From positions 107,667,157-107,731,156 of the forward strand of contig NC_079492.1 of NCBI RefSeq assembly GCF_020520425.1: DNA of 64,000 nt. Direction: 5' to 3'. Position 1 is the stretch's first letter. The number at the start of each line of letters is the position of its first letter. The notes below the pieces were generated by a model that made no database searches, had not been told where the DNA came from, and worked only from the letters and a program-made list of their open reading frames with translations. A program made the position numbers and the translations under genes. The stretch is from Spinacia oleracea. Lineage: Eukaryota; Streptophyta; Magnoliopsida; Caryophyllales; Amaranthaceae. Shown piece after piece: positions 46,301-57,700 of this stretch.

Positions 46301-47565
46301 ATTTAGGATATTAACACTATCATTATCGGTTTGAATTACTTGATCAACAATTCTACTCCCGCCAATATTCAAATTCGATTGAAAATGGGAGTGAATATCA
46401 TTACCCGATTGTAATCCGTTAATCCAAGCATTGAAGTCATTTCGGACGTTTGATCGATGTTGCAGCCGCTGGAGAGACGACTTGGGAGTAAGGATTTAAT
46501 CCTCTGAAATCGCTTCAAAATCTGGGTTTGATCGCAAATCAGAGTGGTCTGAAATCGAATCATTGTCTACCATGTCTGTGTTTGAAGGTCGTTTATGGGT
46601 ACTAGATCGCTTCTTGTTGACCGCCGTTGTTCTGGCTTTCGTATTTCCACCATTATTGTTGCGTTTTACCTGCTTGCGAATGTTGGCCATGGCGTTGAGG
46701 AAGGGAACCCTCTTCGAACCCTCTCAAGCGAAAAACCACTATTTGATCACATTGAATAACTATTTAATTGAAAAGTGCAACTATATGTTCAAGAAGTTGG
46801 TCTTATACATAAAACTATCTAATAGAAGTTTTATATTACCTCATTATAATGGGGGGAACTATTATCAAGGAAAAACAAAAGATACTAAACCATTCAGTCT
46901 TGTGGCCTACAAGGATACAAGTCTTGTTTGATGTAACACCTAACTTCCAAGAAAACATGTCAACTTCCCATCATAAATATGAGCACAATTACGACCCAAG
47001 AACGAACTACAATAAAACAAAATAATTGAGCAAAAATTCACTCATTCAAATTATGCAAATTATATAGAAACCTAATATTAATCACCAGCAATACTCTTCT
47101 CGATTATTAATCGAATTGAGTTAATCAAATGTAAATCGAGGATAAAAGGGAGATTAATCAATATTACCTTGTCTAATCACACTAAGATAAACAACCCAAA
47201 TGAAGATTATATGAAAGAAAACGAAAGCCGGAGCTGAAGCATGAACTCGTAACAGACGCTTGATAAACTGGCATGATATAATAGCAATTGCAAGCACTGC
47301 ACCTGCAATTCATGAAAAGCGAAATTTAAATAAATAAATAGGTAATTGATAAATCCCCAAAAGTAAGTGAGCTTCTAATTAACAGTGTTAGGGCAAGAAA
47401 ACCTGAGAGGATGAATTGGAATAGGAGAGAGAATAGTGGGAATAAATGAGGTATGAGAAGTAGGGAAATTTGAGTGATGATGCCGGAAATTAATGATATC
47501 ATACACCGGATTATTAACTCCGGCGACTTTCGCCGGCTGCCGTATTCCTCGATTGACCCCGCCAT
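37441..47565 (-). CDS. DHHC-type protein S-acyltransferase, twelve exons
   Basis: Exons on the minus strand: 47403-47565, 47168-47302, 39600-39666, 39422-39509, 39298-39348, 38979-39075, 38746-38829, 38444-38484, 38232-38291, 38075-38134, 37645-37696 and 37441-37508. They total 966 nt and 321 aa, open throughout, all GT-AG. DHHC enzymes transfer palmitate to Cys of membrane proteins. Hydrophobic segments lie in exons 1-3 and in exons 7 and 9-10. The catalytic DHHC is at residues 190-193 within RYCRICKAYVMGFDHHCPAF. Typical flanking blocks are ILSSDPGF, RTEEWINWRRYPEF and RNPYNEGIF. The Cys-rich domain is a reduced plant-type version. Intron 2 (39667-47167, 7.5 kb) is full of transposons. The small exons were missed by simple frame scanning. 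Confidence 0.93.
39965..40203. mobile_element. Stowaway-type MITE, right end missing
   Basis: It starts CTCCCTCCGTATTTATTTAAG after TA at 39963-39964 and matches the element at 40525 through the GATGGTGGGGTTGATAAG block. It then stops and runs into another repeat (TAGCACAGATACGG...). It lies in intron 2 of the DHHC gene. Confidence 0.7.
40204..40524. repeat. ATACGG-repeat segment and (TA)n microsatellite
   Basis: From 40204, TAGCACAGATACGGATACGG looks like the end of a hAT-type MITE with GATACGG subterminal repeats. Bases about 40308-40359 are a (TA)n run. A matching right end was not fixed; GTACCC-rich sequence at 41230-41395 is a candidate partner. Confidence 0.45.
40525..40847. mobile_element. 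Stowaway-type MITE with doubled right end
   Basis: It starts CTCCCTCCGTATTTTTTT and ends AAATACGGAGGGAG with TA at both flanks (40523-40524, 40848-40849). Just before the true right end lies a second, diverged copy of that end (GGCAAGTGTATTTCTTAAA), so the terminus is present twice. Confidence 0.8.
40850..41399. other. Unassigned GC-rich and GTACCC-repeat segment
   Basis: Bases 40890-41190 are GC-rich with small frames but no domain. They resemble a transposon 5' region. Bases 41230-41395 contain degenerate CCGTACCC repeats that interrupt the 3' part of the second LINE. Confidence 0.35.
41442..42415. mobile_element. Non-autonomous hAT element inside the second LINE
   Basis: The termini CAGGGCTGGC and the complement CAGGGCCGTC form a short inverted repeat. 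The flanks are an exact 8-bp duplication ATTCCCAT (41434-41441, 42416-42423). The 974-bp interior has no transposase. Its right part (about 42110-42310) is shared with the region 13555-13680 plus 14215-14300. Confidence 0.88.
42424..45466 (-). pseudogene. LINE ORF2, endonuclease and reverse transcriptase (second LINE)
   Basis: It opens MDKLLCWNVRGLNRK at 45466, 8 nt inside the end of ORF1. Endonuclease blocks flank the MITE at 44772-45091. Reverse transcriptase blocks are SITLVPKVSVPSSVGNFRP, NQGVFVAGRSILQNVL, MKLDLRKAYDTVEW and RGLTQGDPLSPLLF. Where the catalytic FADD is expected, the sequence goes straight from LNHL to LMFCKGD: about five codons including both Asp are gone. Several frameshifts and stops (e.g. 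near 43515, 43835) add to this. Confidence 0.85.
44772..45091. mobile_element. GCGCC-rich hAT MITE nested in LINE ORF2
   Basis: The inverted ends are CAATGTATAAAAAGGC and the complement CAGTGTATAAAAAGGC. The flanks are an exact 8-bp duplication GGCCATAC (44764-44771, 45092-45099). The 320-bp interior consists largely of degenerate GGCGCAA/TTGCGCC units (TTTTGCGCCT repeated) with an A-rich island. It is non-coding. Confidence 0.9.
45459..46690 (-). pseudogene. LINE ORF1, DUF4283/CCHC protein (second LINE)
   Basis: It starts MANIRKQVKRN at 46690. A DUF4283-like part (SFWKSVVLCYVLGANPP, VDKVSLIGRGMFLVRF) is followed by zinc knuckle CSICKGYDHNYTSC. Stops occur at about 46496 (TAA where the first LINE has Gln) and about 45899 (TAG where Trp is expected), plus frame changes. 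The terminal TAA overlaps the ORF2 start as ATGGATAA. Confidence 0.85.
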
Positions 47566-48169
47566 TTTTCGTCCTCAATTCAATGATATTCTTTGAATTA
47601 GTGGTTAATGGTTACGGACTTACCGGAGTATTCGACCTCATACCTTCATGCTGGACAGAAGAAAATTTATGGCCCAAAAGATATGGACTAGAGTCACTAG
47701 ACTTTGAGCCATTTGAATATTCGATGGGTCCATGATACAAATTCGGAGTGTTGCTCTTTTCATTAGGGGTGAAAGTTCGGTTTATGGTTTGGATTAAATT
47801 CCAAACCGAAACCAAATCGAATTAATTTGGTTTTTAATTTTTGAAACCAAATTCGAACCAAATAAGCTTTCAATCCAAACCAAACCAAATCGAATTTTTA
47901 ATTTCCAATCCAAACCAAACCGTTAAACAGAAATTTCCATGGACCTGTTTTTGGGGCCGGTCTTTGGGCTGAATTATACCTGTTTTAAGCCCATTTTGGG
48001 CCCTTGTTATACTTTACTACCTGTTCTTTAGCCAATTTTCGAAGACTTTTCTAATTATACTTGCTTAACTGCTTTAAATAAATATTTAGCCACAAGTCCA
48101 CAACACACACAAATCAAATAGTTGCTGCAATCACATATCTAAAAGTCTGAAATTAAAGTACCAATCACC

Positions 48170-48400
48170 AAAGTCTGAAATTAAATGCCTGAATGACTCA
48201 CTGAATTACATCAAAATACCAATAGAAAAGTCTGAAATCTGAAATTAAAAGTCTGAATGACTGAATTACAACAAAATACCAAACGAAAAGTCTAAAAGAC
48301 TGAAACTAAAAGCCTGAATTACATCAAAATACCAAAGGAAAAGACTGAATGACTGAAATACATCAAAACACCAAATTAAAAATCTGAAATTCAATAAAAT
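48170..48400. repeat. Tandem repeat in the hAT 3' region
   Basis: Units of the type CTGAATGACTGAATTACATC plus AAAATACCAAAGGAAAAG recur four or more times with a period of about 50-60 bp and variation. Confidence 0.6.
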
Positions 48401-48644
48401 TTCAATTCATAACAGTAAGAGATTGCAGCAGCATCACATCAAACACCAAGCAGCAGGTCAGCAACACAGGTTACCAGCAGCAGGTCAATAACACCAAACA
48501 ACCTCCTACTCGTCGATCTCAATCGTTTCATGATCGACAACATCATTTATGGACATTTTATTTAAGTCTTGCAATAAAAAAATAAAAATTCAGATATGAT
48601 AAGGGAATGAAACAAACTTAAAAGGAGAAAAACAGTAAGAAAAA

Positions 48645-50693
48645 TTAACAAAAAAAATATAAGTTACCTTCAAGAAGCTCCACTTCCTCCAAACACTCTT
48701 CAACACCTTGGAATGGACCAGCCCGTAACCAATTTTGATTACAAACAAGACCTTGAACGACCACCGGACTTAAAGAGCTTCTAAAATTGTCAAGAACTCT
48801 TCCCTCGGTGCTAAATGCACTCTCGGAGGCCACGGTTGATATTGGCCGGGACAGCAAGCACATCACGAGCCATTCTTCCCATAGTAGGAATCCTTGCACT
48901 ATTGAACTTCCACCACCCCAAAATATCAAAGTCATCATCTTCCTCCTCTGTATCCTCCTCCAAATACTTATCTAACTCAATTTTTGCCTCTCCACTAAGC
49001 TCACATTTATGCTTCTTATACTTACTTTTCGAAACCTCGACCTTCTTATGTGAGGTAGTTGACTGTGTATCATCCTTAGTGGATGATACTTCCTCCCTAA
49101 CAACATCAGTTGGAGGCAAAATACGATATTCCTCAAATAAAGCACTCAATATATCTTTCACATTTCTTGCCAACAGAGATGCAGCAATAACATCATAAAT
49201 TTCAGTCAACATCCACTCGACATAATCAAATTTATAACGAGGATCAAGGACAACAGCAACAAAAATGAGCAAGTTAATTTTTTCAGGATCACCCCAATAT
49301 TTCTCATGCTTTTCCTTCATTTTACAAGCCATAAGACACATATCTTGATCATCACTCGATGTTAGCTCTTTCAAAAGTACCGCGACATTAACCAACTCAT
49401 GAAAAAATAAATTGGAAGTCACATACAAAGACCCAGATACGCGATTAGTAATATCATAGAAGGTTTGCAAAAATTCAGAAAACTTTTTCACACTATTCCA
49501 ATCCTATGATTCAGGGATACATTTCCCCTCCCTTTCACACAAATCAACCGTATAATGAGGGTCCTCCTTAGCATACCTCTCAAAATCACTCTCAAGAGAA
49601 ATTGCAGCACTCAACATCAAGTATGTAGAATTCCACCTAGTTGGCACATCAAGGCATAACAACTTTTTGGAAACTATTTTTTCATATGACACACACTTTT
49701 TAAACCTTAGCAACCTTGATGGAGATTGTTTAATGAATCTCACAGCATGCCTAACACGAGTAATTGACTCATTAACCGTTTTCATGCCATCAGAAACAAC
49801 CAAATTTACTATATGTGCTACACAACGCATATGAAGGAAACGACCCTTAAGAACCCCACTTTTCCAACCATTAATTTTCCTTCTCATATATCCAATGGCA
49901 GTATCACTCGAGCTAGCATTATCTACTGTTATGCAGAATTTTTTTTCAAGTTCACATTCAAGCAAACACTTCTCAATTTGTTTACCAATTTCCTCACCCT
50001 TATGACTAGCAATAGGACAAAAATTCAGGATTCGTTTTTGTAATTTCCATTCATTATCTATGAAATGAGCAGTTAAGCACATATAGTTAATTTGTTGTAC
50101 TGAAGTCCATGTATCAGTGGTTAAAGAAACTCTAGACTTGCATTGCCTCAACTCATGTTTAAGTTTCCTTTTCTCAATCAAGTAAGATGCAAAATAATCT
50201 TTTGCTACTGTTTTCGTAGAAGGCACATGAAATCTAGGCTTCATCCTGCTACAAAAGTACCTAAAACCAATTCCCTCGACAAATTTAAAAGGCAACTCAT
50301 CTACAACAATCATGAACGCAAGAGCTTCCTAAGACTTGCAGCATCAAACTTATGATATGTTGTTAAACCACTAGTTTCTCCAGCTTTAACATTACCATGA
50401 AAAGATAACAAAGTTTCCTTAGAATCCTTAGGTGTGTTGTAAGGATACTTATGACACTTATTGATGTGATCCCAAAAGAAACTCGCACCATTCTTCTTAG
50501 GATCGCATTTGTATTCCATCTTGCAGTACTTACAGGTTGCTTTCATCCCATCAGAGGTGTCTGTCTTCAGAAAGTGCTCCCACACTTCTGAACGGTCTTT
50601 CATTCTCTTCCTTTTGACTTTCTTAAGCTTCCTTGAAGAAGCTGAAACTGCCTCTGGGACATCAGGGACTCCCTCTTCCACTTGGTTAGACAT
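48645..50693 (-). pseudogene. hAT transposase (BED finger, dimerization domain), three lesions
   Basis: It starts MSNQVEEGVPD at 50693. A BED zinc finger (CKYCKMEYKCDP...HINKCH) is followed by the RNase H-like catalytic region (LTTDTWTS, RCVAHIVNLVV, VPTRWNSTYLML) and the C-terminal hAT dimerization region ([29 protein letters not shown]). Three breaks are seen: a one-base deletion near 50325, where the frame ends LRKLLRS* before MIVVDELPFKF; a TAG at 49504-49506 (ES*DWNSV); and a 4-base insertion near 48855 between LAVP and ISTVA. The enzyme that cut and moved the element is therefore no longer made intact. Confidence 0.9.
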
Positions 50694-50779
50694 TATGACT
50701 GAAATTTAAAGCAACAAAATATTGCATAAGTAAATGAATAATAGTAACAATTTTGAACAATCTAAATCACTCAAATTTG

Positions 50780-51190
50780 AACAAAAATCACCAATAACTT
50801 CAAGCAAAAATCACCAATTCATTCAAGAAAAAATCATCAATTAATTCCAGCAAAAATCACCAATTAATTCAAGCAGAAATCATCAATTAATTCAAGCAGA
50901 AATCATCCACTAATTCAAGCATAAATAAATCAATTAATTCGAGCATAAAACAATCAATTATTCGAGCATAAATCAATCAATTATTCGAGCATAAATCAAT
51001 CAATTATTCGAGCAAAAATCATCAATTAATTCGAGCAAAAATATCAATTAATTCGAGCAGAAATCAATCATTTATTCGAGCATAAATCATCAATTAATTT
51101 GAGCAGAAATCACTAATTAATTCGAGCAAATATCACCATTTAGTTCGAGAAAATATCACCAATCAATTCAACAAATATCACCAAATTGAG
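50780..51190. repeat. Tandem repeat upstream of the hAT transposase
   Basis: About 18 degenerate copies of a unit like AATCATCAATTAATTCGAGC (20-23 bp) lie between the transposase start and the element's right end. Confidence 0.7.
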
Positions 51191-51917
51191 TATACTAATT
51201 CGATAAAAAATAAAACAAATAAATCGAACCATAAATCGAACAAATACTTGAATAAACAGAAAATATACTACCGAATTTTCGAATAATAAATCCACGAACA
51301 ATTAAGAGTATCAGATTCGTTATTTCGTACCTTTGAATCTTTAAGCCGGAAAAATAACCGGAGAAGGAGCCGTGATTCCGTGAAGAATGAGATGAGAAGC
51401 AAAAGCAAACGGAGCAGTGACGAGTTGACGACTGACGAGGAGTCACTGACTCACTGTGCCGAGAAGAGTAGTAGACTAGCAGAGACTCGGAGAGGATGAG
51501 AGATTGAGAGGACTCGAGCAGATCAGAAGACTGAGAGGAGAGCCAGAGGTGCCGCTCCTCAACAGTTAGTTTTAGGGTTTTTGTGAAATTACTCAATGAG
51601 GGAATGAGGGTAGGGGGTGAAATTACCGGCTAAAAAAGGCAATGACTCGCTGAGGTTTATTTGGGCTAAAAAAGGAATGAGGCCTATTATTTGAGTACGC
51701 CAGTAGGGTTCGAAAATTATGAAGTTCGGTTTGTTCGGTTTTATTCGGTTTATTCGGTTTTAGGTTTTTCAACCCAATCCAAACCATAAAACCATTTTTT
51801 TTAAAATCTTAGTCCAAACAAAATTGAATAGAAAAAAAATCGAACCGAATTTCTTATTCGGTTCGGTTCGGTTCGGTTTTCGGTTTTTTCTACCAAACTT
51901 TCACCCCTACTTTTCAT

Positions 51918-53805
51918 GGTTGTCAATCACCGCATGGTTTTTTAAGGCAGTGATTTTTTTGTTGAAATGTATAAATTATAATTATTGTAATACCCTGATA
52001 GTTTCGTAGGTCTGTTAGTTCGGAGGTTCGAAAATCCGGTGGATTTGGAATCGTAGGCTTAGCAAATCGGAGCCGGACTCAGATATTGGGCCCGTTTATT
52101 AATCGGGTCGGATGCGAATCTTGTTAGGCCCGACCCATTGCAGTCCCTGGTGGCAAGGGAGTGTCTAAAACAGAGGGCTAAATTGTAACAGTAAGGAAAT
52201 TCAGATAATAAGAGAATTTTGATTTTTTTTCCAAAGAAAGATTTTAGGGGGTAAGACTGTCAATTCCCTATTTCAAGACCCGCTACTTTATTACAGTCTA
52301 ACTCAAAAAGTAAATTTTGTGTAAGACCGTAAGTTTGTAATGAATAAAATTCTATAACAAGAAATTTGATTTGTGATGTATTGCATACAGGAAAAAGAAA
52401 GAAAAAAAACTTGATTCAATTCAAATTCAAATAACTTTTAAGTTATTGGGTATTGGGTCTATATCAATCCTCCTCTGTTTACCAAGCCCATCTAAATATC
52501 GTGACAATTATGAACAATTTGGTAGGCGCTAAGTATAGTGATTAGTGAGAACAATTAAAATCTTAGCTTGTATCATTTGTATACTTGAGCCAGGCAAAAA
52601 TTAATTAGGTGGCAAGTGACAAGAAAAAAAAGCGGCTAGACATATTTGGCAAGGAAAGAAACAAATTTGGCAAGGAAATGGGGTTAAAGTGTAATTGAAG
52701 TATGTAAGGGTAATTCATTAAAAACACTATTCTTAAGAGAAAATTAGATTTTACAAAGAAGCATTTGTGGTTAGGACGTAATTCCACTATTTCAAAATGG
52801 GAGTCCTTTCTTTTAAAAGGGTTAAGGATTCAATCATTGGACATAGGGCTGTAAATGAGCCGATACTTTCGCGAACAAGCTCGGTCAAAGTCTCATCAAA
52901 TCTCGTTTGTTAAGTAATGAACGAGTTTGAACAAAAATCGTAGACTCGATAGATAAATGAGCCAAGCTCGAACAACATCACGTTCTGCTTGTTAATGTTT
53001 ACGAGCACTCGTTTATCCACATCAAAAAAAATTAAGTTATTGCTTTATCCAATCGAGATGCGTTGTGGAATATCCTTAATTATACAAGTACTTAAAAGAA
53101 TGTGATGTTAGTGAGATTACATGAAGTAGTAAGTGGAAACATAATTGAGTAACCTTTAACCGCAAACCTAATTTATAGATAATTGTACAATACCAAATTA
53201 CCAACTAATCCAGATTGCGCACTTGAAGAACATTTGCTGTCTACAGTCTGCATCCCTTCAAGTTATTAGAGTAGCATAATATATTTATTTATGTTACATA
53301 TTCTATGATGAGATATGATACGATGCATGAAGCAATTGTAACGCGTAGATGATCAGTAATTCACTGTATTCTGGTAATTAAGCGTGTATACATGCATGGC
53401 TATCGTCTATCGACTATCATAGTAGCAATCAAGAGTTGAATTTTAATAAAAGAAACTTAAAAAGAGGGAGATATAGAAGAGGAAAGAAGTTTATAACCCA
53501 AAAATATAAGAGGCTGTAAGGTTGACTAATTTATTCATTTGTGACGCACTATGTTTCGTTATCTGTCTCTGCTTTACAAAAGTAGAATCATACTCGTTTA
53601 CCTAAAATTAAATTAAAATTTTTAAAAGAAGAAGAATATAATCTTGTTAAGGTAATAATTGTTGGCTTTTTAAATTTGGCACCGACCTGGATCATGTTGT
53701 TATTCTATTCACAATATAATAATCATAGTGAACCAGATTATTAATCCTTCAACTATTTATTGCTATGGCTCGGTCCATTAAAAAAAATTTAATTTTATTG
53801 ATATA
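51918..53805. other. Intergenic DNA
   Basis: No gene was recognised. Around 52855-53030 (CTGTAAATGAGCCGA..., CTCGAACAA, CGAGCACTCG) the sequence resembles a decayed hAT-type MITE with GAGCTCG-like repeats, but no paired ends were fixed. Confidence 0.4.
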
Positions 53806-54070
53806 TCTATACCATATATTAAAAGGAGGCTCTAAAAAAGTTTACGTAACACATGGCGATATATTTATGAGTCGTTCGCTCCATGTAATCTTCATATATA
53901 TAAAAACAATTGTCAAGCATGATTTATATAAGATTTGAACATATAATCTTGAGGTTAAAGAACAAAGCCTTCACCACTAAGTTATTACATGTTTTATGTT
54001 ATCATTAAAAAAAATGTGAACGTTATTAACATAATAATATCCTTGGATATCGCCCAACCCCAAAAACTAA
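53806..54070 (+). mobile_element. Short non-autonomous Helitron
   Basis: The 5' end is TCTATACCATATATTAAAAGG preceded by A. The 3' end is CCCAAAAACTAA followed by T, matching Helitron TC...CTRR ends inserted between A and T. The interior (CACTAAGTTATTACATGTTT) is shared, in reverse orientation, with 60507-60781. The 3' hairpin is degraded here. Confidence 0.72.
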
Positions 54071-54749
54071 TTTTACTCTAAAAAGTGATTCATTTTAATG
54101 TTTGATTTGTAATTCTGAAATGTACGGAGTAATATATTAAAGACTGGGTTAATATAATTTGCATAAAAATTATGTAACTTAGATGGTAACTCTTTCACAA
54201 TATTATTACGGAGTATATATCTTCCATGGTAGGTGGGGTCGGATTTAGATTGTGTCATGACTTTTTATTTCATTTCATTAAACTATTAAAGTGATGCAAT
54301 TACTTGTAAATAGAGGAAATATATTAGTATAAATAAAATATAATAAATTTGAATAATGTGTTAAATTTGGAATGCTCGGGTTCGGTTCAGATCCATTGAA
54401 GTGGTGCCCTTACCAAAGGCAAAACCTCAACTAACCAACTCCGCAACCAAAAACTATACGAGAAATTGTAATGCGGTAACCTTCCTTAACCATAGTTAAA
54501 TCCGCGCCAGCAGTCCAAAGAAATAATTTGAGCGCGTATTTCACAATCTCCTTCTTTCTTCATCTTCTTCTCCTTCTCTTTCATGGAGCCTACCTTCTCT
54601 ACTTCCTCTTCCTTTCTTCTTCCAATCACCCTCATCTTATTTTAATTTTCACTTTCTCTCTCATCCTTTTACAATCCAACTCTTCCGCAAAAAGTCTGCG
54701 CTCAAATTTCTTGCATTTTTTAATCTCCACATCTTATTTTCTAGTTTCA
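54071..54749. other. 5' flank of the PUB13-like gene
   Basis: It includes a CT-rich leader (54540-54670, TTCTTC/CTCTTC runs) that is probably the 5' UTR. The frame from 54528 extends upstream of the chosen ATG, but its translation is a C/T-rich artefact. Confidence 0.45.
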
Positions 54750-57700
54750 ATGGAGGATGAAAACGAAACGCAGTTGTTGAACAAATTAATCGAAAGAATC
54801 AATCAAATTTCTTCAATTTCAGATTATCGTCCTCCTGTTAAGAAGCAGTACTGTAATTTAGCTCGGAGATTGAAGCTGTTAACCCCAATGTTCGAGGAAT
54901 TGAAGGAGACTCTTGTTCCGCTAGCTAACGACGTTTTTTATAATCTCGGCGCTTTTCATGATTCTCTTATTCTAGCTCTCGATTTGCTCCGATTTGGTTC
55001 TATTGGAAGCAAAATTTATCTGGTTTGGATCTGCCCCAGTTTTAGCCTTTCATTGTTCATTATTGACAGGATTTTATGTTAACTTAGTTTCTTTTATCTG
55101 GAATTTTAGTTAACTATGTGATTATGTGTAATTTTCTCCAATTTGATTGATTTGAGATTGGTCGTTGAAATTGTAGGGTTTGTGAGAACATTTTGTCAGG
55201 TAATTGATTTGTTTGTATGAATTGACTGTATAACGGTAGTTTTCAGATTTTGGAATAGGATTTAGGAAATTAGTTAAGATTCCAGGGAATTGTTGATGCT
55301 TTTGAGGAATTAGTGAAAGGTTAAAGGTTGATTGAATGGGTCGGATTATGACGATTTTATGCTCAATTCCCCATCTTTTATTGTGTGTGGCTCTAAATAT
55401 TTGATATTAGGATTTAGGTGATCTTGAGCTCTATTAAGTGATACTTATCGTTGTAAGTTTCTTATCATGTATAAGGATTAGCATGGATTAGTGTTGTTTG
55501 TCACCAAGTTTCTAAAGCAATATTAGAATCGGAATAAGCGGGTGTACGGCTAGAGGAAGTCAGTTAGTGGCGGGGATCATGAAAATTGAACTATAGTTGA
55601 GGTTATGACTAGAAGGATAAGCACATTAGAGATGGTTCAAGATTTTAGTTGTTGGCTGCCGATGGCTACATCATAGCCACTTTACAGATGCCAAATGAAA
55701 TAGAAGAAACACCTAATTGTTTGACGTTTGATGCACTATGTCAATCTTGACCTTTTTACAGAATTCCACGCCCATATGTTTTAGCAGTGATTTCATATTA
55801 GGATATGATGCTTGCACTGGAGGAGCAGGGCCTAGGATTTAAATTGCAAATTTACAATCCTGTCCTAACTGCAATAATGGTTGATCATCATGGAAGTGTA
55901 CTTTAAAATGGTGTCGTGTAGACGGTTGTGGTTGATATGATTTGCTATAAATATGGTTGCGTTGATTGTATAAGCGTTATAGCCCGTATTGACTCATATG
56001 AGTCGTATCAACTGGAAGACTGACAATAACGGCCCTTTATAACTTGGGGGCATATTCGGTTCAACATATTGCATACTAATGTGAAATTTAAAATTCAAAT
56101 CTTGAGGAACTTCAAAATTGTTACTTTTAGCATTATATTTGGACGTTCTTTTTGTATGATGTTGCAGTATTTTTTATGCATGTCAGTTGACGGAGAATGT
56201 GAGATGATTTAGCCCTTCCTTTGACAAAGAATATTATGCAACCATTTTGTTTATAGTAATCCCTTGTTATTTTTCCATGGTTCACCCTTTTCATGGTAAT
56301 GTCAGGCCCTTGAGAGAGAGCAGATTATGGCGAAGTTTTATGAAGTGACCTCTAATTTGGAGGAAGCTCTGGATGGAATAGCCTTCGAGAAACTTGACAT
56401 TTCTGACGAAGTTAAGGAACAGGTAGAATGAACTTACCTTGAAGACTTGTTCTGTTGCATGCCCATGATGCTCGTATGACTATCTGTGTGAGTTTTTATA
56501 ATGATGCAACTCACTGGAGAGATTCTAGACTTTGTAAATATTGCACTATCTCCCTCCCCACCCCACCCCACCTCCCCTCTCCCCTGCCCCCCAGGTGAAA
56601 CCGTGAAATGAGCTAATCAGAATAAGAATGGCCCCTCAAGGTTAAGGGAGTGATGCAAAAATATATCCTTTCAGGTTGAGCTCGTTGCTTCTCAGTTTAG
56701 AAGAGCCAAGGAAAGAGTTGATCCACCTGATGCAGAGCTCTATGACGACCTCTTATCTGTATACAGCACCAGCACCGATACAGCTGCGGATACTGCCATA
56801 CTGAAAAGAGTCTCTGAAAAGCTGCAGCTGATGAAAATTGATGATCTAACACAAGAGTCTGTGACTCTCACTGAAATGGTTTCTGCACCTGATGGAGATC
56901 CTGACGAGAGAATAGAGAAGATGTGCAATCTACTAAAGAAAATCAAGGATTTTGTTCAGACAGAAAACCCTGACTTGGGATCTGCTGCGGGAGAGAAGAA
57001 TCTCTCATCAAGTTGTAGTGGACAAACATCTGCTGATGGGAGTCCTAAGTCTATTGTTATACCAGATGATTTTCGTTGCCCAATTTCATTGGAGCTGATG
57101 AAAGATCCGGTTATTGTTTCTACTGGGCAGGTAATGGCAGTTAATTTTACTCTAACTAAATACTATGTTTACCGCATAAACCATTTTGTCGTAACCTGTT
57201 TCTCGATTCCCAGATCCATCCAGCTTCCATTATTATGTTAACTTCTTACTCATGTTCTGGACGATTCTAGTATCTAAAGGCTTCCCCTTGTTGTTGTCAG
57301 AAAAAAGATATCCTAAGAGTGGAGTTATATGGCTTTAACTGAAGTGTAGATTTCATGTGTAGATATGTGATGGGAAAAAAAACAAGTTGCATATGGAGTT
57401 TGTTGCAACTTTTCTCATGGCTGTTTCTATTTCTTTATTTTTTGGGTGTGTGCTCGGGAGTTACGTGTGTGTGCAGGAAGGGGGGGGGGGGGGGGGGGGG
57501 TGACGGTGGAGGCCCACTTGTACTTGTTGGAATGTTCGTAAAAAATCCCACAGCACATTGGCTAGTTCCGAATGAAATCATATACATGTTCCTTGCACCG
57601 GGGTTTATCAGAGTCCTAGTTGCAGGGTATTTCTTATGCTTGGTGTCTTTTATCTTTTGCGTTGAGTCTTCTTATACTCGAGCTCTGTTCGTCTCTTCTC

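Larger units (their letters stand above)
41400..46730 (-). mobile_element. Second LINE, degenerate, in DHHC intron 2
   Basis: This is an L1-type element of the same lineage as the first LINE. ORF1 starts at 46690 and ORF2 at 45466. It is broken by a hAT element at 41442-42415 and a hAT MITE at 44772-45091, and carries many stops and frameshifts. The 3' end passes into GTACCC repeats near 41400, where coding sequence equivalent to a LINE C-terminus (ILDWLG) is still visible. No clear A-tail or target duplication was found. Confidence 0.88.
47764..51909 (-). mobile_element. hAT transposon relic with BED-finger transposase gene
   Basis: The ends TAGGGGTGAAAGTT are present in inverted orientation at both sides. 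The flanks are an exact 8-bp duplication CTTTTCAT (47756-47763, 51910-51917). Subterminal regions carry GGTTCGGTT/AACCGAA repeats. A damaged transposase gene runs on the minus strand. The size (4146 bp) and layout suggest a once-autonomous element. It ends 198 bp upstream of the ATG of the DHHC gene. Confidence 0.93.

Noticed and set aside
49813-50043. Plus-strand frames opposite the hAT transposase
   Set aside because: They are shadows of the minus-strand transposase reading frame.
54528-54749. Upstream extension of the PUB13 reading frame
   Set aside because: The translation is Phe/Leu/Ser-rich from CT-rich leader; family members start at the MEDENE-like Met at 54750.
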